DNA from: Diphasiastrum complanatum
Lineage: Eukaryota; Streptophyta; Lycopodiopsida; Lycopodiales; Lycopodiaceae
NCBI GenBank assembly: GCA_029204225.1
Contig: CM055100.1
Span: 7,766,713-7,830,712 of the forward strand
DNA: 64,000 nt
Direction: 5' to 3'
Both the position numbers and the translations under genes were made by a program. This document shows positions 37,901-45,130 of the stretch, in pieces. The notes under the pieces were generated by a model. It searched no databases and was not told where the DNA came from. It saw only the letters and a program-made list of their open reading frames with translations. Within the stretch, counting starts at the first letter, position 1. Each line of letters opens with the position of its first letter.

Positions 37901-39694
37901 AAGGTTTAAAGGTATGATGCTTGTAACCTACCAAACATTGTTTGATGCTCATTCCAGATTCCAAAAGCAATGTCACTCTGCCCAAAAAAAAGTCCTCTTT
38001 GTGGGCTTTGTTAAGCCCGAAAGCCTGATAATTTTGCAGAGTAGGTTACTTTTCTGAAGCCTATATTAAATACAAAAACATAACTGCTGTATTTCGCATG
38101 TCTTAAATATTCATCACATGATGCTCAAAGCAGCAATCAATCTTAGCAAGCTGTGACAAAGCCAAGCTCATCTTCTTGAAATTTAAATGTTAGGCTTTAG
38201 CTTCTGATGTACGTATCATACATTTATGCTTCTTGAATTCCTGTTTGATTTTTAGGCTGTTGTAGTGAAAATGCATTCAGAAAAGCAACAGAAATTTAGG
38301 TTAAGTTCTCTATAACATAGTCAGCCCCTGTGTTTCTTGTTTGGATAGTAGCAGTGTTCACATAATCACTGTCACAACATTTGGATGTTATGTTCATATA
38401 TGCTCATTCATGCAGACTTGTTCACACTAGTTATTTATGCTCACTATGTGTAAACTGTTTCGCTGATGGAACTTCCAGTTCTGAGAGCATGCCTTATTAA
38501 AATGGATTTGCCAGATTTTTAAACCAGGAATCTCTAAACCAAAGGTTCTGGTTTTTTACTAGTCTTGCCATTGTCAAATCATGAACAGAGTAACACAGCT
38601 AGCACTGGTAGAAGAAGCAGAGATGAAGTAATTTTGGAGCTTGTGACTGACATGGCCAGTGGAATTCCACCCCCATTTGATATTGAGCTAGCTCGTTACA
38701 GATATCCAGTGAAGTACGAAGAAAGCATGAACTCTGTTCTCCATCAAGAGATGACTCGATTCAATAGTCTTACAGAAGTAAGATATAAGCATTCTTTGCA
38801 CCAATAGCTCAAGTTTTGCTGATATACTGCTTTTTAACGTCACTTTTCTTCCTTTATGTAGAATTGCAAAGAATGGATTACTGGCATTTACAGCTATGTA
38901 TTACTGAGATACATTTTGACTGCTATAAGATTTTCCTTTTTCATTATGTTTTGTCTTCCTTACCATTACTATTGTTGGAACTGATCACTAACTTGATTGA
39001 CATGCAGGTTATGAGAAGCAGTCTACACACTCTCCAAAGAACATTGAAGGGACTTGTTGCAATGTCTGGTGACATTGAGAAGCTTGCTAGTAGTATCTAT
39101 AATGGGAAGCTGCCAGCCATGTGGGCAGCAAAATCGTATCCCTCTCTGAAACCATTACCCAGCTATGTCACCGATCTTGTTCACCGCCTGAATATACTCC
39201 AAACTTGGATGGATAATGGTCCACCACCTCGATTTTGGATCAGTGGGTTCTTCTTCACGCATGCCTTTCTGACAGGAGTCTTGCAGAATTATGCCCGTAA
39301 ACACAAAATTACGATCGACAATGTTTGCTTTGAGTTTAAGTGCTTACCAAAGGAGGGCTTGGGTGATCAGAAACCAGAAGATGGAGTTTATATAGAGGGC
39401 TTGTTCTTGGAGGGTGCACGTTGGGATGAGTCAAAAATGCAACTGGCTGAGTCTTTTCCCAAAGTGCTCTACTCTCCTGCTCCGATGATCTGGCTATCCC
39501 CTTGTGAGACATCCAAGAAAAAGGAATTCCCTTGCTATCATTGCCCTCTGTACAGGACAGCAGAAAGGCGAGGTGTTCTTGCCACCACTGGGCATTCTTC
39601 AAATTTCGTGTTTAATGTGGAATTGCCCACAGACATGCCTTCAGAGCATTGGGTTCGACGGGGAGTAGCCATGCTTCTTCAACTTAGTGACTGA
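8036..39694 (+). CDS. Axonemal inner-arm dynein heavy chain, C-terminal ~1434 residues (15 exons)
   Basis: Motor subunit of a flagellar inner dynein arm; hydrolyses ATP to slide axonemal doublet microtubules in motile sperm. Exons: 8036-8281, 9095-9229, 10562-10834, 12242-12430, 14057-14449, 14681-14953, 19336-19515, 20481-20719, 21247-21574, 26314-26652, 33658/33685-33972, 34163-34402, 34585-34890, 38589-38777, 39008-39694 (TGA). All junctions are phase 0 except 20719/21247, and every joint falls inside conserved dynein sequence. In order: stalk coiled coil 1, microtubule-binding domain, coiled coil 2, AAA5, buttress, AAA6 and the C-terminal domain ending [15 protein letters not shown]. Upstream exons (tail, AAA1-AAA4) lie left of the window. 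The C-terminus resembles the single-headed DNAH1/3/7/12 group more than outer-arm chains; exact orthology is unproven. No stops or frameshifts, so probably functional. Confidence 0.93.
9095..9229 (+). CDS. Dynein exon b: distal coiled coil 1
   Basis: Acceptor gtgtag. Encodes [20 protein letters not shown] and ends [11 protein letters not shown]. The only donor that joins in frame to the next exon is CAG|gcaagg, a GC donor. Confidence 0.9.
9230..9235 (+). promoter_or_regulatory. GC-type 5' splice site of a GC-AG intron
   Basis: The exon ends ...AAGCAG followed by gcaagg. No GT lies at a position that preserves both the frame and the conserved protein. The intron runs to the acceptor gtaagcag ending at 10561. 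Confidence 0.8.
10562..10834 (+). CDS. Dynein exon c: microtubule-binding domain
   Basis: Encodes [45 protein letters not shown] and ends [17 protein letters not shown]: the small globular domain at the stalk tip that contacts the microtubule. Donor AAG|gtacaa. Confidence 0.93.
10835..12241 (+). other. Dynein intron with (TC)35 and A20 tract
   Basis: No coding sequence recognised. Contains a microsatellite at 10881-10970 and two near-identical copies of a short sequence (aggatgcctttgtactag) at about 11018 and 11080. Confidence 0.7.
10881..10970. repeat. (TC)n microsatellite followed by A20
   Basis: Seventy bases of perfect TC (10881-10950), then twenty A (10951-10970). It starts 46 bp downstream of the exon c donor, so it is transcribed as a long pyrimidine tract near a 5' splice site. 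Confidence 0.97.
12242..12430 (+). CDS. Dynein exon d: stalk coiled coil 2
   Basis: Acceptor ggctgcag. Encodes [20 protein letters not shown] to [11 protein letters not shown], the returning antiparallel stalk helix. Donor AAG|gtatgc. Confidence 0.92.
12431..14056 (+). other. Dynein intron, nothing recognised
   Basis: About 1.6 kb of AT-rich intron; open frames here show no dynein or transposon similarity. Confidence 0.6.
14057..14449 (+). CDS. Dynein exon e: end of coiled coil 2 and AAA5
   Basis: Encodes [19 protein letters not shown], then [20 protein letters not shown], the [11 protein letters not shown] motif and [16 protein letters not shown] of AAA5. Acceptor atatcag, donor AAG|gtaaat. 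Confidence 0.93.
14681..14953 (+). CDS. Dynein exon f: AAA5
   Basis: Encodes [36 protein letters not shown] and [17 protein letters not shown]. The donor GAG|gtctgc is weak, but the in-frame join to exon g across a 4.4-kb intron restores the family sequence. Confidence 0.92.
14954..15590 (+). other. Dynein intron f-g, first part
   Basis: No coding similarity or clear repeat recognised. Confidence 0.55.
15591..16400. mobile_element. Probable hAT-like non-autonomous element with GTTTC/GAAAC palindromic ends
   Basis: Both ends carry clusters of GTTTC and GAAAC: left 15610-15660 (GCGTTTCTGAAA, CAGAAACGTGTTTCTG), right 16280-16385 (CAGAAACGCATTTCTG, CCAGAAACGCGTTTATG). Outer ends are related in inverted orientation: left CAGTTGCACTGCGTTTC, right reversed ATTGTTGCACATAAACG. 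The architecture matches the elements at 7.07 and 18.48 kb, but I could not find a clean target duplication, so exact ends are uncertain. Confidence 0.5.
16530..17600 (+). mobile_element. Ty1/copia relic: LTR, primer-binding site, partial integrase
   Basis: A plausible LTR ends at about 16795; it has a TATA box (tataaata) near 16613. TTGGTATCGAAGC at 16801-16813 resembles the initiator-tRNA-Met primer-binding site. From 17027 an open frame matches a copia integrase core ([33 protein letters not shown]) and ends at 17482. Gag, protease and the rest of pol are deleted. Sense relative to the dynein gene. Confidence 0.7.
17601..18475 (+). other. Dynein intron f-g, later part
   Basis: T-rich sequence without recognisable genes; may be further decayed copia sequence, but no motif is clear. 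Confidence 0.45.
18476..19075. mobile_element. hAT-like non-autonomous element with perfect 8-bp target duplication
   Basis: GGCATGTG lies immediately outside both ends (18476-18483 and 19068-19075). The element (18484-19067, 584 bp) begins CATAGATACCC and ends GGAACTATG, giving terminal CATAG/CTATG. Both ends contain many copies of GTTCC/GGAAC and CCTAGG (TTCCTTAGG, CCAAGGAACAG, GGAATGGTTCC on the left; AGGAACAATCCTAGG, CCCTAGGAAC on the right). No transposase inside; a T18-G9 run lies at about 18930-18956. Confidence 0.85.
19336..19515 (+). CDS. Dynein exon g: end of AAA5 and start of buttress
   Basis: Acceptor ttttaatag. Encodes [20 protein letters not shown] and [17 protein letters not shown], ending DIEDRIIE. 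Donor GAG|gtttgc. Confidence 0.92.
19516..20480 (+). other. Dynein intron, nothing recognised
   Basis: About 1 kb, AT-rich, no coding similarity. Confidence 0.55.
20481..20719 (+). CDS. Dynein exon h: buttress and entry to AAA6
   Basis: Encodes [40 protein letters not shown] and [10 protein letters not shown]. It ends two bases into a Trp codon (TG|gtaatt), completed by the first base of exon i. Confidence 0.9.
21247..21574 (+). CDS. Dynein exon i: linker helices before AAA6
   Basis: Acceptor ttgttgcag. Encodes [40 protein letters not shown] and [20 protein letters not shown], ending SKIEAFQ; donor CAG|gttaaa. Confidence 0.92.
21575..22449 (+). other. Dynein intron i-j, flank of hAT element
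   Basis: No coding sequence. A palindrome cluster occurs at 21946-22035 (separate entry). The rest is unremarkable and may include the 3' non-coding end of the hAT element. Confidence 0.5.
21946..22035. repeat. Palindrome cluster, possible subterminal repeat of a transposon end
   Basis: ATGCAGCAGAA and TTCTGCTGCAT form a perfect 11-bp stem with a TGCG loop at 21946-21971. CAGAACGCTGTTCTG follows at about 22014-22028. It resembles the GTTYC clusters at the ends of the hAT-like elements in this gene and lies on the 3' side of the minus-strand hAT transposase, so it could mark that element's end. No matching right end was identified. Confidence 0.5.
22450..25551 (-). pseudogene. hAT transposase gene (BED finger to dimerisation domain), decayed
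   Basis: Read on the minus strand. 25544-25290 encodes a BED zinc finger ([20 protein letters not shown]). 24900-24640 is the pre-core region ([10 protein letters not shown]). 24540-24142 holds [12 protein letters not shown], then [29 protein letters not shown] and [13 protein letters not shown], typical of the hAT catalytic fold. 24080-23645 continues with [12 protein letters not shown] and [15 protein letters not shown]. 23592-23299 has [11 protein letters not shown]. 23258-23040 is the C-terminal hAT dimerisation domain ([38 protein letters not shown]). 22953-22471 is an acidic/Arg-rich tail with two 8-residue repeats. Acceptor-like sites at about 24080 and 24541 suggest original introns. 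At least two TGA codons and frame breaks make it non-functional. It could have mobilised the small hAT-like elements nearby. Confidence 0.85.
22620..22685. repeat. 24-bp tandem repeat in hAT transposase tail
   Basis: Two full copies and a partial third of a 24-bp unit (CCCTCATCCKCTGCCTCTGT plus ATCA). On the minus strand it encodes repeated MRVIQRQR. Confidence 0.85.
25552..26313 (+). other. Dynein intron i-j, 5' flank of hAT element
   Basis: No genes. Probably includes the 5' non-coding end of the minus-strand hAT element. Two loosely similar segments with GCATGT and TGTGGG occur near 25960 and 26115. Polypyrimidine tract and acceptor tttcag end at 26313. Confidence 0.5.
26314..26652 (+). 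CDS. Dynein exon j: AAA6 start
   Basis: Encodes [39 protein letters not shown] and [20 protein letters not shown], the degenerate P-loop region of AAA6. Donor GAG|gtatcg opens the largest intron of the window, about 7 kb. Confidence 0.93.
26653..28885 (+). other. Dynein intron j-k, first part
   Basis: No recognised gene. An 86-codon frame at 28204-28464 has no similarity I recognise and starts amid intron sequence; I do not call it a gene. Confidence 0.5.
28886..29585 (-). mobile_element. Ty3/gypsy integrase C-terminal fragment
   Basis: On the minus strand, 29573-29370 encodes [20 protein letters not shown] and [13 protein letters not shown], the conserved stretch after the gypsy integrase core. 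After a stop the downstream frame reads like [10 protein letters not shown] and VTYRLQLP, then a chromodomain-like end. Truncated at its 5' side where a plus-strand LTR begins. Confidence 0.7.
29592..30046 (+). repeat. 5' LTR of a Ty3/gypsy element
   Basis: Starts TGTGAC and ends ATAACA (TGT...ACA), about 455 bp. It is followed one base later by a primer-binding site, and part of it recurs inverted at 30586-30688. Confidence 0.75.
30048..30060 (+). other. Retrotransposon primer-binding site (tRNA-iMet type)
   Basis: TGGTATCAGGGCC differs by one base from the TGGTATCAGAGCC of plant LTR elements and lies directly after the LTR. Confidence 0.85.
30061..30585 (+). mobile_element. Ty3/gypsy leader and partial gag
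   Basis: After the primer-binding site one frame near 30412-30570 reads [18 protein letters not shown] and then [18 protein letters not shown], typical of a gypsy capsid N-terminus. It is cut off at about 30585 by an inverted LTR piece. Confidence 0.65.
30586..30688 (-). repeat. Inverted copy of the LTR 3' part
   Basis: Reverse complement of about 29930-30035 with few mismatches (ACACCACAGTAGGGCAAACA matches the LTR near 30013-30033). Together with the LTR it forms a ~100-bp inverted repeat about 550 bp apart. Confidence 0.85.
30689..31128 (+). mobile_element. Ty3/gypsy pol fragment, sister copy of the element at 1-2247
   Basis: Closely matches 505-842 (protease region: [20 protein letters not shown]), then jumps to the equivalent of 1438-1525 (HLKHLRKVF), so about 600 bp are deleted. 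High similarity shows that the two copies belong to one family. Confidence 0.88.
31129..31385 (-). mobile_element. Ty3/gypsy RT thumb fragment (second family)
   Basis: Minus strand encodes [20 protein letters not shown] and [12 protein letters not shown], the end of RT and the connection region. It differs clearly from the plus-strand family. Confidence 0.75.
31490..32480 (+). mobile_element. Ty3/gypsy RT relic, interrupted
   Basis: 31500-31720 resembles RT motifs ([15 protein letters not shown], then KIDLKSGYH) with stops. 32125-32400 resumes with [20 protein letters not shown] (catalytic FIDD) and [24 protein letters not shown]-rich low-complexity block at about 31760-32000 splits it. Heavily decayed. 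Confidence 0.7.
31760..32000. repeat. CTAT/ATCC-rich low-complexity block
   Basis: Irregular tetranucleotide repeats (CTATCTAT, ATCCATCTA) interrupting a gypsy RT relic. Confidence 0.8.
32481..33657 (+). other. Dynein intron j-k, last part
   Basis: No recognised gene; may contain further gypsy decay after 32480. A short TGTGATG repeat lies near 33225-33242. Confidence 0.5.
33658..33972 (+). CDS. Dynein exon k: AAA6
   Basis: Encodes [60 protein letters not shown] and [11 protein letters not shown]. Two in-frame acceptors are possible: tttttgtag ending at 33657 (better pyrimidine tract, nine extra residues) or gcatgaag ending at 33684. Donor CAG|gtttgc. Confidence 0.88.
34163..34402 (+). CDS. 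Dynein exon l: lid region
   Basis: Encodes [40 protein letters not shown] and [20 protein letters not shown]. Acceptor ctgccag, donor AAG|gtgagc; introns on either side are only 180-190 bp. Confidence 0.93.
34585..34890 (+). CDS. Dynein exon m: C-terminal region
   Basis: Encodes [20 protein letters not shown] and [20 protein letters not shown]. Acceptor ttggcag, donor CAG|gtaggt. Confidence 0.93.
34891..38588 (+). other. Dynein intron m-n (3.7 kb)
   Basis: No transposon coding sequence recognised. Near 35196-35346 a segment bounded by GACCAACTTA and, inverted, AAGTTGGTCC holds two copies of ATTAGGCCTACT and looks like a small inverted-repeat element. Open frames near 36.2-37.4 kb have no recognisable similarity. 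Confidence 0.5.
38589..38777 (+). CDS. Dynein exon n: C-terminal domain
   Basis: Acceptor gaacag. A variable Ser/Thr/Arg-rich start is followed by [20 protein letters not shown] and [20 protein letters not shown]. Donor GAA|gtaaga. Confidence 0.9.
39008..39694 (+). CDS. Dynein exon o: C-terminal domain and stop
   Basis: Acceptor catgcag. Encodes 228 residues: [109 protein letters not shown] and the terminal [15 protein letters not shown], then TGA. The last positions are highly conserved in axonemal dyneins. Confidence 0.96.
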   Translation, partial: VMRSSLHTLQRTLKGLVAMSGDIEKLASSIYNGKLPAMWAAKSYPSLKPLPSYVTDLVHRLNILQTWMDNGPPPRFWISGFFFTHAFLTGVLQNYARKHKITIDNVCFEFKCLPKEGLGDQKPEDGVYIEGLFLEGARWDESKMQLAESFPKVLYSPAPMIWLSPCETSKKKEFPCYHCPLYRTAERRGVLATTGHSSNFVFNVELPTDMPSEHWVRRGVAMLLQLSD

Positions 39695-40390
39695 AGATCT
39701 GCTTTCTTCATAGCTATCTGAATCACACATCAATTCATATACTGAGGCGAAGCAGAAGCAGAGGCAATAAGAAATCAGCACTCCAAATCATGTCAACTGC
39801 CTTGAGCTGCATACCTACCTCCAATAGATAACAAAGAGAAACGGCTCCTGCTTCCTATGTACTGAATTTCTATGCACTGACCAAGGCTTCCACTTCCTGC
39901 TTATGTCAGCAAGTCTAACTACCTCACCAATATAATTATCTGAAAATGTCATAATTTCAATTTTCAGCTATGGATTGATCTTGTCAATTCAAATGAAATG
40001 CTGATTTGGTAGATAATTTCACGCATTTGGTCTTTAGATAACCCAAAAAGCTCAAAAATCTTCAATAACCTACTAGTGAGCAAGCCTTGCTCTTGGTAAG
40101 TTTCTAGGTTCTCAGCCTTGGACTTTGCAAGTTCCAAATCTTCATCATAGTCCTTGCACACGGTAAGGTGGGCAGACAAATCAATGAACATATCAGATAA
40201 TCATGGAAATGACTAGCAAAATTTGGGTCTGACAGTTCCCACTTTTTTGAAAGAGGATAAGAAATTGGCTCTCACCGATGTATTTCTCATATGAAGAAAA
40301 GAATGTAATTTTGAAACTTCTTGGAGAGTCACATACAAAAAATGACGTGTGCAAAGTTAGGGGCAATATAACAGAAATTATCGATTAGTT
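39695..40390. other. Dynein 3' flank, intergenic
   Basis: Should contain the 3' UTR; no canonical AATAAA seen close to the stop. No gene recognised. Confidence 0.5.
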
Positions 40391-40435
40391 CTCTTATGGA
40401 GTTGCAATCATGGCCACTGGCAAGACAAGAGGACA

Positions 40436-40508
40436 AGATGTCCGCTAGTAAGCGAGACCAATTGATTGATGTCAGAGTCCGCTAATAAGCGAGACCAGTT
40501 GATGAGTT
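40436..40508. repeat. Short tandem repeat in copia LTR region
   Basis: GTCCGCTARTAAGCGAGACC occurs twice, about 38 bp apart, in the putative LTR. Confidence 0.8.
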
Positions 40509-41803
40509 AGAATTCGTAAGAGACAAAGATTATCTTGCGTCACCGCATTGTGCGGTATGCCAAGCAGCGCTCACAAAGATCATTTGAGAATACAGATGCT
40601 ATTTGCACATCTTTCCTCTTGTGTATAATCTTGAATGTCTTTATGCTTGTTCATTGTTTATGTTTATTCAGTTGTCATTAAGTTTTCTGCACATAGGCTC
40701 GTTAATTGAATGATTATAAATCAATACTAGATATGCAATGTCCATCTAGGGCTTGGAAGAGGATAGATCTCAGTTAGCAGCAGTAGCATGTGACCGAGAG
40801 TTCTACTCTATCTAGCTTAATCATAGGAAGCAGAGCAGAGAGCGCATTATCAGACCTAGCAGGCATCAGAGCACCTCACTCATTCCTCATCTCGTCAGAT
40901 TCCAACAGTGGAGTGAGAGTGGATTGATTAGATTCCAACAGTGGTATCAGAGCCTGGTCATTCAAAGACCTTGGTCATTCAGAGCTGGAAGGTTTTCAGA
41001 GCTTGAAGGTTTTCATTCAGAACAAAGGAATCTAATACAAGCTGAAAAGTTGTATACAACAATGGCGTCTATAAGCAGCATTCAATCCAAGATTTGCACA
41101 GTACTTCAAGCAGATGGTTGGAACTACCTAGCCTGGAAGGTGAAGACTCGCTTATCCTAAGAGGAGAAGCACTTTGGCCCTAGGTGGACGGGACCGAAGA
41201 AAAGCCAGTAAATATCGGCAAGGAGCTTCGCAAATGGAACGATAAAAACGATAAGGCAGTAGCTATTATCTTCTCTTCCATCGAAGACAGCATCATACTC
41301 AATCTCTCGTCAATAGCAAATGCACGATCTATGGGATGAGTTGATAGCAAGGTTCGAAACCAAATCATGCATTTGGAAGATCAACTCACATACATGTGCT
41401 GGGATGGTAAAGATCTCACGACATTCATAAGGAAGATGAAGAACCTATTTCTCTTTGCTCAATGTTGGCACGGAGCACAGAGTCTCACAGGAGAAGCAAG
41501 TACACGCTACCAAGATCATTCCAGACGACACGCACTCTGTTAGCTAAGGATCCTGCTATGACTCTTGAGAAGGCAGTAGCCGAGGTCACAGAGGAAGTAG
41601 AAGCTAGAGAGCACTACGATAACAGACAAGAGTTTGATCAAGCTCTATATAGCAACAAGGGTCAGCGCAAGAAGAAGCCTAATGCTAAGAGGGAGTCGTC
41701 TCGAAGATCCAATCGCAATCAGCAAAAGGATGCAGACAAAGAAGGAAGATCAAAGGCACCTACCAAGTAGAAACAGCAAGGTCGTGACAAGAAGTTCTGT
41801 GAA

Positions 41804-42612
41804 AAATTGTCAAAATCTATCTTGGATATTTTTTGTGTTTCTAGTTTGTGAGAAAATATCACATGTTTGGAGCATGTTCCCACATCTAGAAAAAGTAAAA
41901 ATAGTTCAGTCATGTTGACTTTAGGGGTATCATAAAGATTTTGTATCAAGCATCTTGGTGTAGAACCTTGGTAGGGCCAAAATTGGCATATAGGTCAAAA
42001 TGGTCAAATCCACATGTGAAGCCTCAATTTGGCCAAAAGTAGATTGTGATGCAAACTTGAGGTAGTTAGGCTTGTGACACATGTCAAGTTTATATTTGAT
42101 GAGTGATGCACCCTATGTGGTGGCAAAAGTCAAAGGGTCCAAACATAAGAGAGAGATGTGTTGGAAGGGTCCACTCAAAAGTGAGGGATGTTGCATCACA
42201 CATCCAATAGGATTAGAGAGGCTATGTTTAAGGGTTCCAATAGGAATTAAGCTTGGATCTCCATGAGTTTCTATATGTACTTTCATTCCCTTCATTAATG
42301 TAAGAAAGATCTATGAGTTTTTTGAGTCAATTTGGAGATTTGCCAATTTTGGTTGTATTGTCTTCTCTCTCTAGATGAGCCCAAAAGTGGCATTTTCTCT
42401 CTCTACCCGAGGAGAGGAACTTGTTGGGACTTAGTTTATTTCATGAAGTCTTCCAACCATGTGAAACACCTTCTGGTAATGAATGAATGCATGTAGAATG
42501 GTCTTTTTGCCTTAGATCTTGTCATTGATCTTGGATTTCAATCAATAGTTGATCTATAGTGCATGAGCCAAGCTTAGGAGATCAATTTCACACATTAGGA
42601 CATTCCCACGTG
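41804..42612. mobile_element. ~0.8-kb insertion inside the copia gag
   Basis: Gag coding sequence stops at DKKFC and resumes at EFHRFYVDTC. The hexamer TGTGAA flanks the break on both sides (41798-41803, 42613-42618), as expected for a target duplication. The inserted DNA has no open frame of note and could be a solo LTR or other small element; its terminal bases are not diagnostic. Confidence 0.6.
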
Positions 42613-43786
42613 TGTGAATTTCACAGGTTTTACGTTGATACATGTTGGTTAAATCCAAACATTCAATGTGTACACTGTCATAAGAAGGGTCATGCAACAG
42701 TAAACTGCTTTCAGAACCCAAGAAACAAGAAGACACGGAGCAGGAAAAAGCCGTCCAACAGCTCGTCGCATGTAGAGGAGCCAGAGTCCTCGAAGATGGC
42801 TAAGGAGAGAGCCACAAACAATCCATCTGCTTATCTATGCACCAAAGTGTGCACCACATCTCAAACGGATATACAAGAAGTCATTTTTGACTCCGATGCT
42901 ACGTCACATTTCGTGACCACCAAGCACATGATTGCTGATTACCGTCAAACAAATTCCTCCATATACATCATTTTGGGAGATGGATCAAGGCACCAAGTAA
43001 GTCGAACAGGCCGACTATGGCTGTATGAGATAGGAAGCTTGACGATGTGCTATATGTCTCAACACTTCAAAAGGATCTATTGTCTGTCGCGGAGTTGGTT
43101 GATGCAAGCATGAACTTTACCTTTCCAAATGACTCATGTGAAGTGACTGAAGCAAACAACACTCACATCATTACACAAGGCAAAGAGGCAACTTGTACCA
43201 TTTGAAGATACAAGTTCCAACCAAACAGGCACATCTAATTCACGAGTCCACTGACATCTTATGGCACAGAAGGCTATGTCATACGAATACGATGGCTCTA
43301 TGCAAGGCCAGTCAAAACGGATTATTTATCGGCGCAAGCATCAAAGATGCAAACAGTCTGAAGTCATGTAAAGCATGTAACAAAGGCAAGATGTCAAAAA
43401 CACCCTTCACAAGAGACTCGTTCAAGGCAACAGAACTCTTGGAGATGATACATTCTGACATCTGCGGACCTTTCGACGTAGTCTCATTGGGAGTTTCGAA
43501 GTACTACATTACGTTCATTGACGACTTTAGCAAGTTTGTTGTCGTATACTTTATTCAAAACAAATCTAAGGCACTTGACAAGTTTGCAGAGTTTGTAAAC
43601 TGGGCCGAGAAATGGACCGAGAAGAAGGTCAAGCAGCTAAGAACCGACAGAGGCGGAGAATACATCTCCAACCGATTCGCTAATTTCTGCAGCGAGCGTG
43701 GAATCTTACGCTTGAAGACCGCAGCTTACACACCACAACACAATGGTGTTGCCGAGAGAAGGAACCGCACACTACAAAACCCTTAG

Positions 43787-44820
43787 ACAAGGGATTGTTT
43801 GAAAGGCAAAGAGTCAGCCTAGGAATCATAAGACTACCACGCTTTGAGAGGGAGCTAAAGAAACATGAAGTTTCTACCCACAAAGCATTGCTAGCTTATG
43901 AACCAAAACTGCAGAAATACACGAAACTGCCTACATAGAGAAATCATAAACAACCGCAACCGCACTGCAAACGGTTTCAACAAAGGTAACAACGAGTCAC
44001 AAGGCACCGTAAGGGTCCCACAACCGCTGCCGTTGGGCACCAACATATGAAGACTCACATACGAAGACCAACGGAAGGAGTCAACTGCAGCTGTTGGGCA
44101 CCAACATATGGTTTCAACGTTCAAGGCAACGAACCACAAGCAAACCGAAGGTCAACACTTATGATCAAGAAGCGAAGACTATGACGGCTCACGACGAGAA
44201 GCCGCCAAGACACCGCAAGATGAAACTTGCGGTCGCCTACGAAGTAAACCGAAGGCAACCGCCAAGCTGGAGCTTGCGGTCACCTATTCTAAGGAATATT
44301 CGAGCCATTTTGAAAAGGATACAGACTTAAGCCTAGAATTGGATTAGTCAAGTTTAGGCCTTTGCGCCATGTTGTAACGGCTTAAAGTTATTTAGTTCTA
44401 AGCCTAAGTCTAGTTTAGAACTGGATTAGTCAAGTTTAGGCCTTTGTGCCATGTTGTAACGGCTTAAAGTTGACGACTTAAAGAAGCAAAAAATCGAAGG
44501 CACCAGTCCACGACAAGGCTATTCGGAGGCCCCCACAAAGTCAACGAATGCCGTTCACAACGGTTCTCTCCTCACGATCAAAAAGGACCGCTCACAACCG
44601 AAAGGCACCGTAGACAAACAATTGCAGTCACAGACGGCTACAAAAATGGCGGATCTTCACGACCCAAGTACAGGGAAGATCGAGCAAAGTACCAGATACA
44701 GAACAAACTCGACGGACGAAGGAGACAGCAAACTAGAAGCCGTTAGAACGTGCTTAAACCAATTCTTGTAATCTAATGATTAACTTAAACCATTTTCCTC
44801 TGCTCCTGTAGAAACAGGAT
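43787..44820. other. Intergenic, repeat-rich
   Basis: CA/CG-rich non-coding sequence with repeats (GTTGGGCACCAACATATG twice, near 44033 and 44093) and an 82-bp direct duplication (separate entry). May be downstream copia LTR/UTR; no coding motif. Confidence 0.5.
44329..44475. repeat. 82-bp-spaced direct duplication
   Basis: GGATTAGTCAAGTTTAGGCC and about 50 following bases occur at 44341 and 44423 with one or two mismatches. Confidence 0.9.
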
Positions 44821-44974
44821 GAACAACAGAGAGCAGGTTGATTTGCAAAGCATAGGTGGATTAGATGAGTTGGTTCATGTAAGTGAATTACAATGTTTAG
44901 CCCCGAATTCAGATCATGTTGTTATTGAAAAAGATTCAATAATAGATTATAAAGAATTGTAGTACTAATTTATA

Positions 44975-45130
44975 GGAACCTCAAAATTATGATTCACAAA
45001 AAAAGCATCAATTTTTCTTAATTGGATTGACTTCTCGTGAACATATTCGTGCTTGGGCTGAAAGGATTCTACCTACTGGAGAACTAGTTGGAGAGGTAAC
45101 TCACCCTAGCACTTTCTCTTATGGCGAAAT
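44975..45130 (+). pseudogene. Possible plastid rpoC1-like fragment
   Basis: One frame reads [20 protein letters not shown], then [20 protein letters not shown]. This resembles the N-terminus of the plastid RNA polymerase beta' subunit in seed-free plants, where [10 protein letters not shown] and a GE.VG.VT motif occur. The match is short and lost after about 45130. An AG acceptor-like site (ttatag) precedes it. It could be a nuclear plastid-DNA scrap or chance; judged from memory of the family only. Confidence 0.35.

Larger units (their letters stand above)
40391..43786 (+). mobile_element. Ty1/copia element, decayed and 3'-truncated
   Basis: A probable 5' LTR ends at 40940; TGGTATCAGAGCC at 40942-40954 is a perfect primer-binding site. 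Gag starts at ATG 41062 (LQADGWNYLAWKVKTRL) and is broken by a stop; 41462-41770 gives gag C-terminal sequence. After a ~0.8-kb insertion the frame resumes with zinc knuckle CVHCHKKGHATVNC (42676-42710) and a protease in which the active-site motif reads DSDATSHFV instead of DSGATSHFV. 43193-43786 is a well preserved integrase: zinc region (WHRRLCH, CKAC), catalytic Asp in HSDICGPF, Asp in TDRGGEY and Glu in NGVAERRN. RT and RNase H are gone. It resembles the minus-strand copia at 59-64 kb and belongs to the same lineage. Confidence 0.87.
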
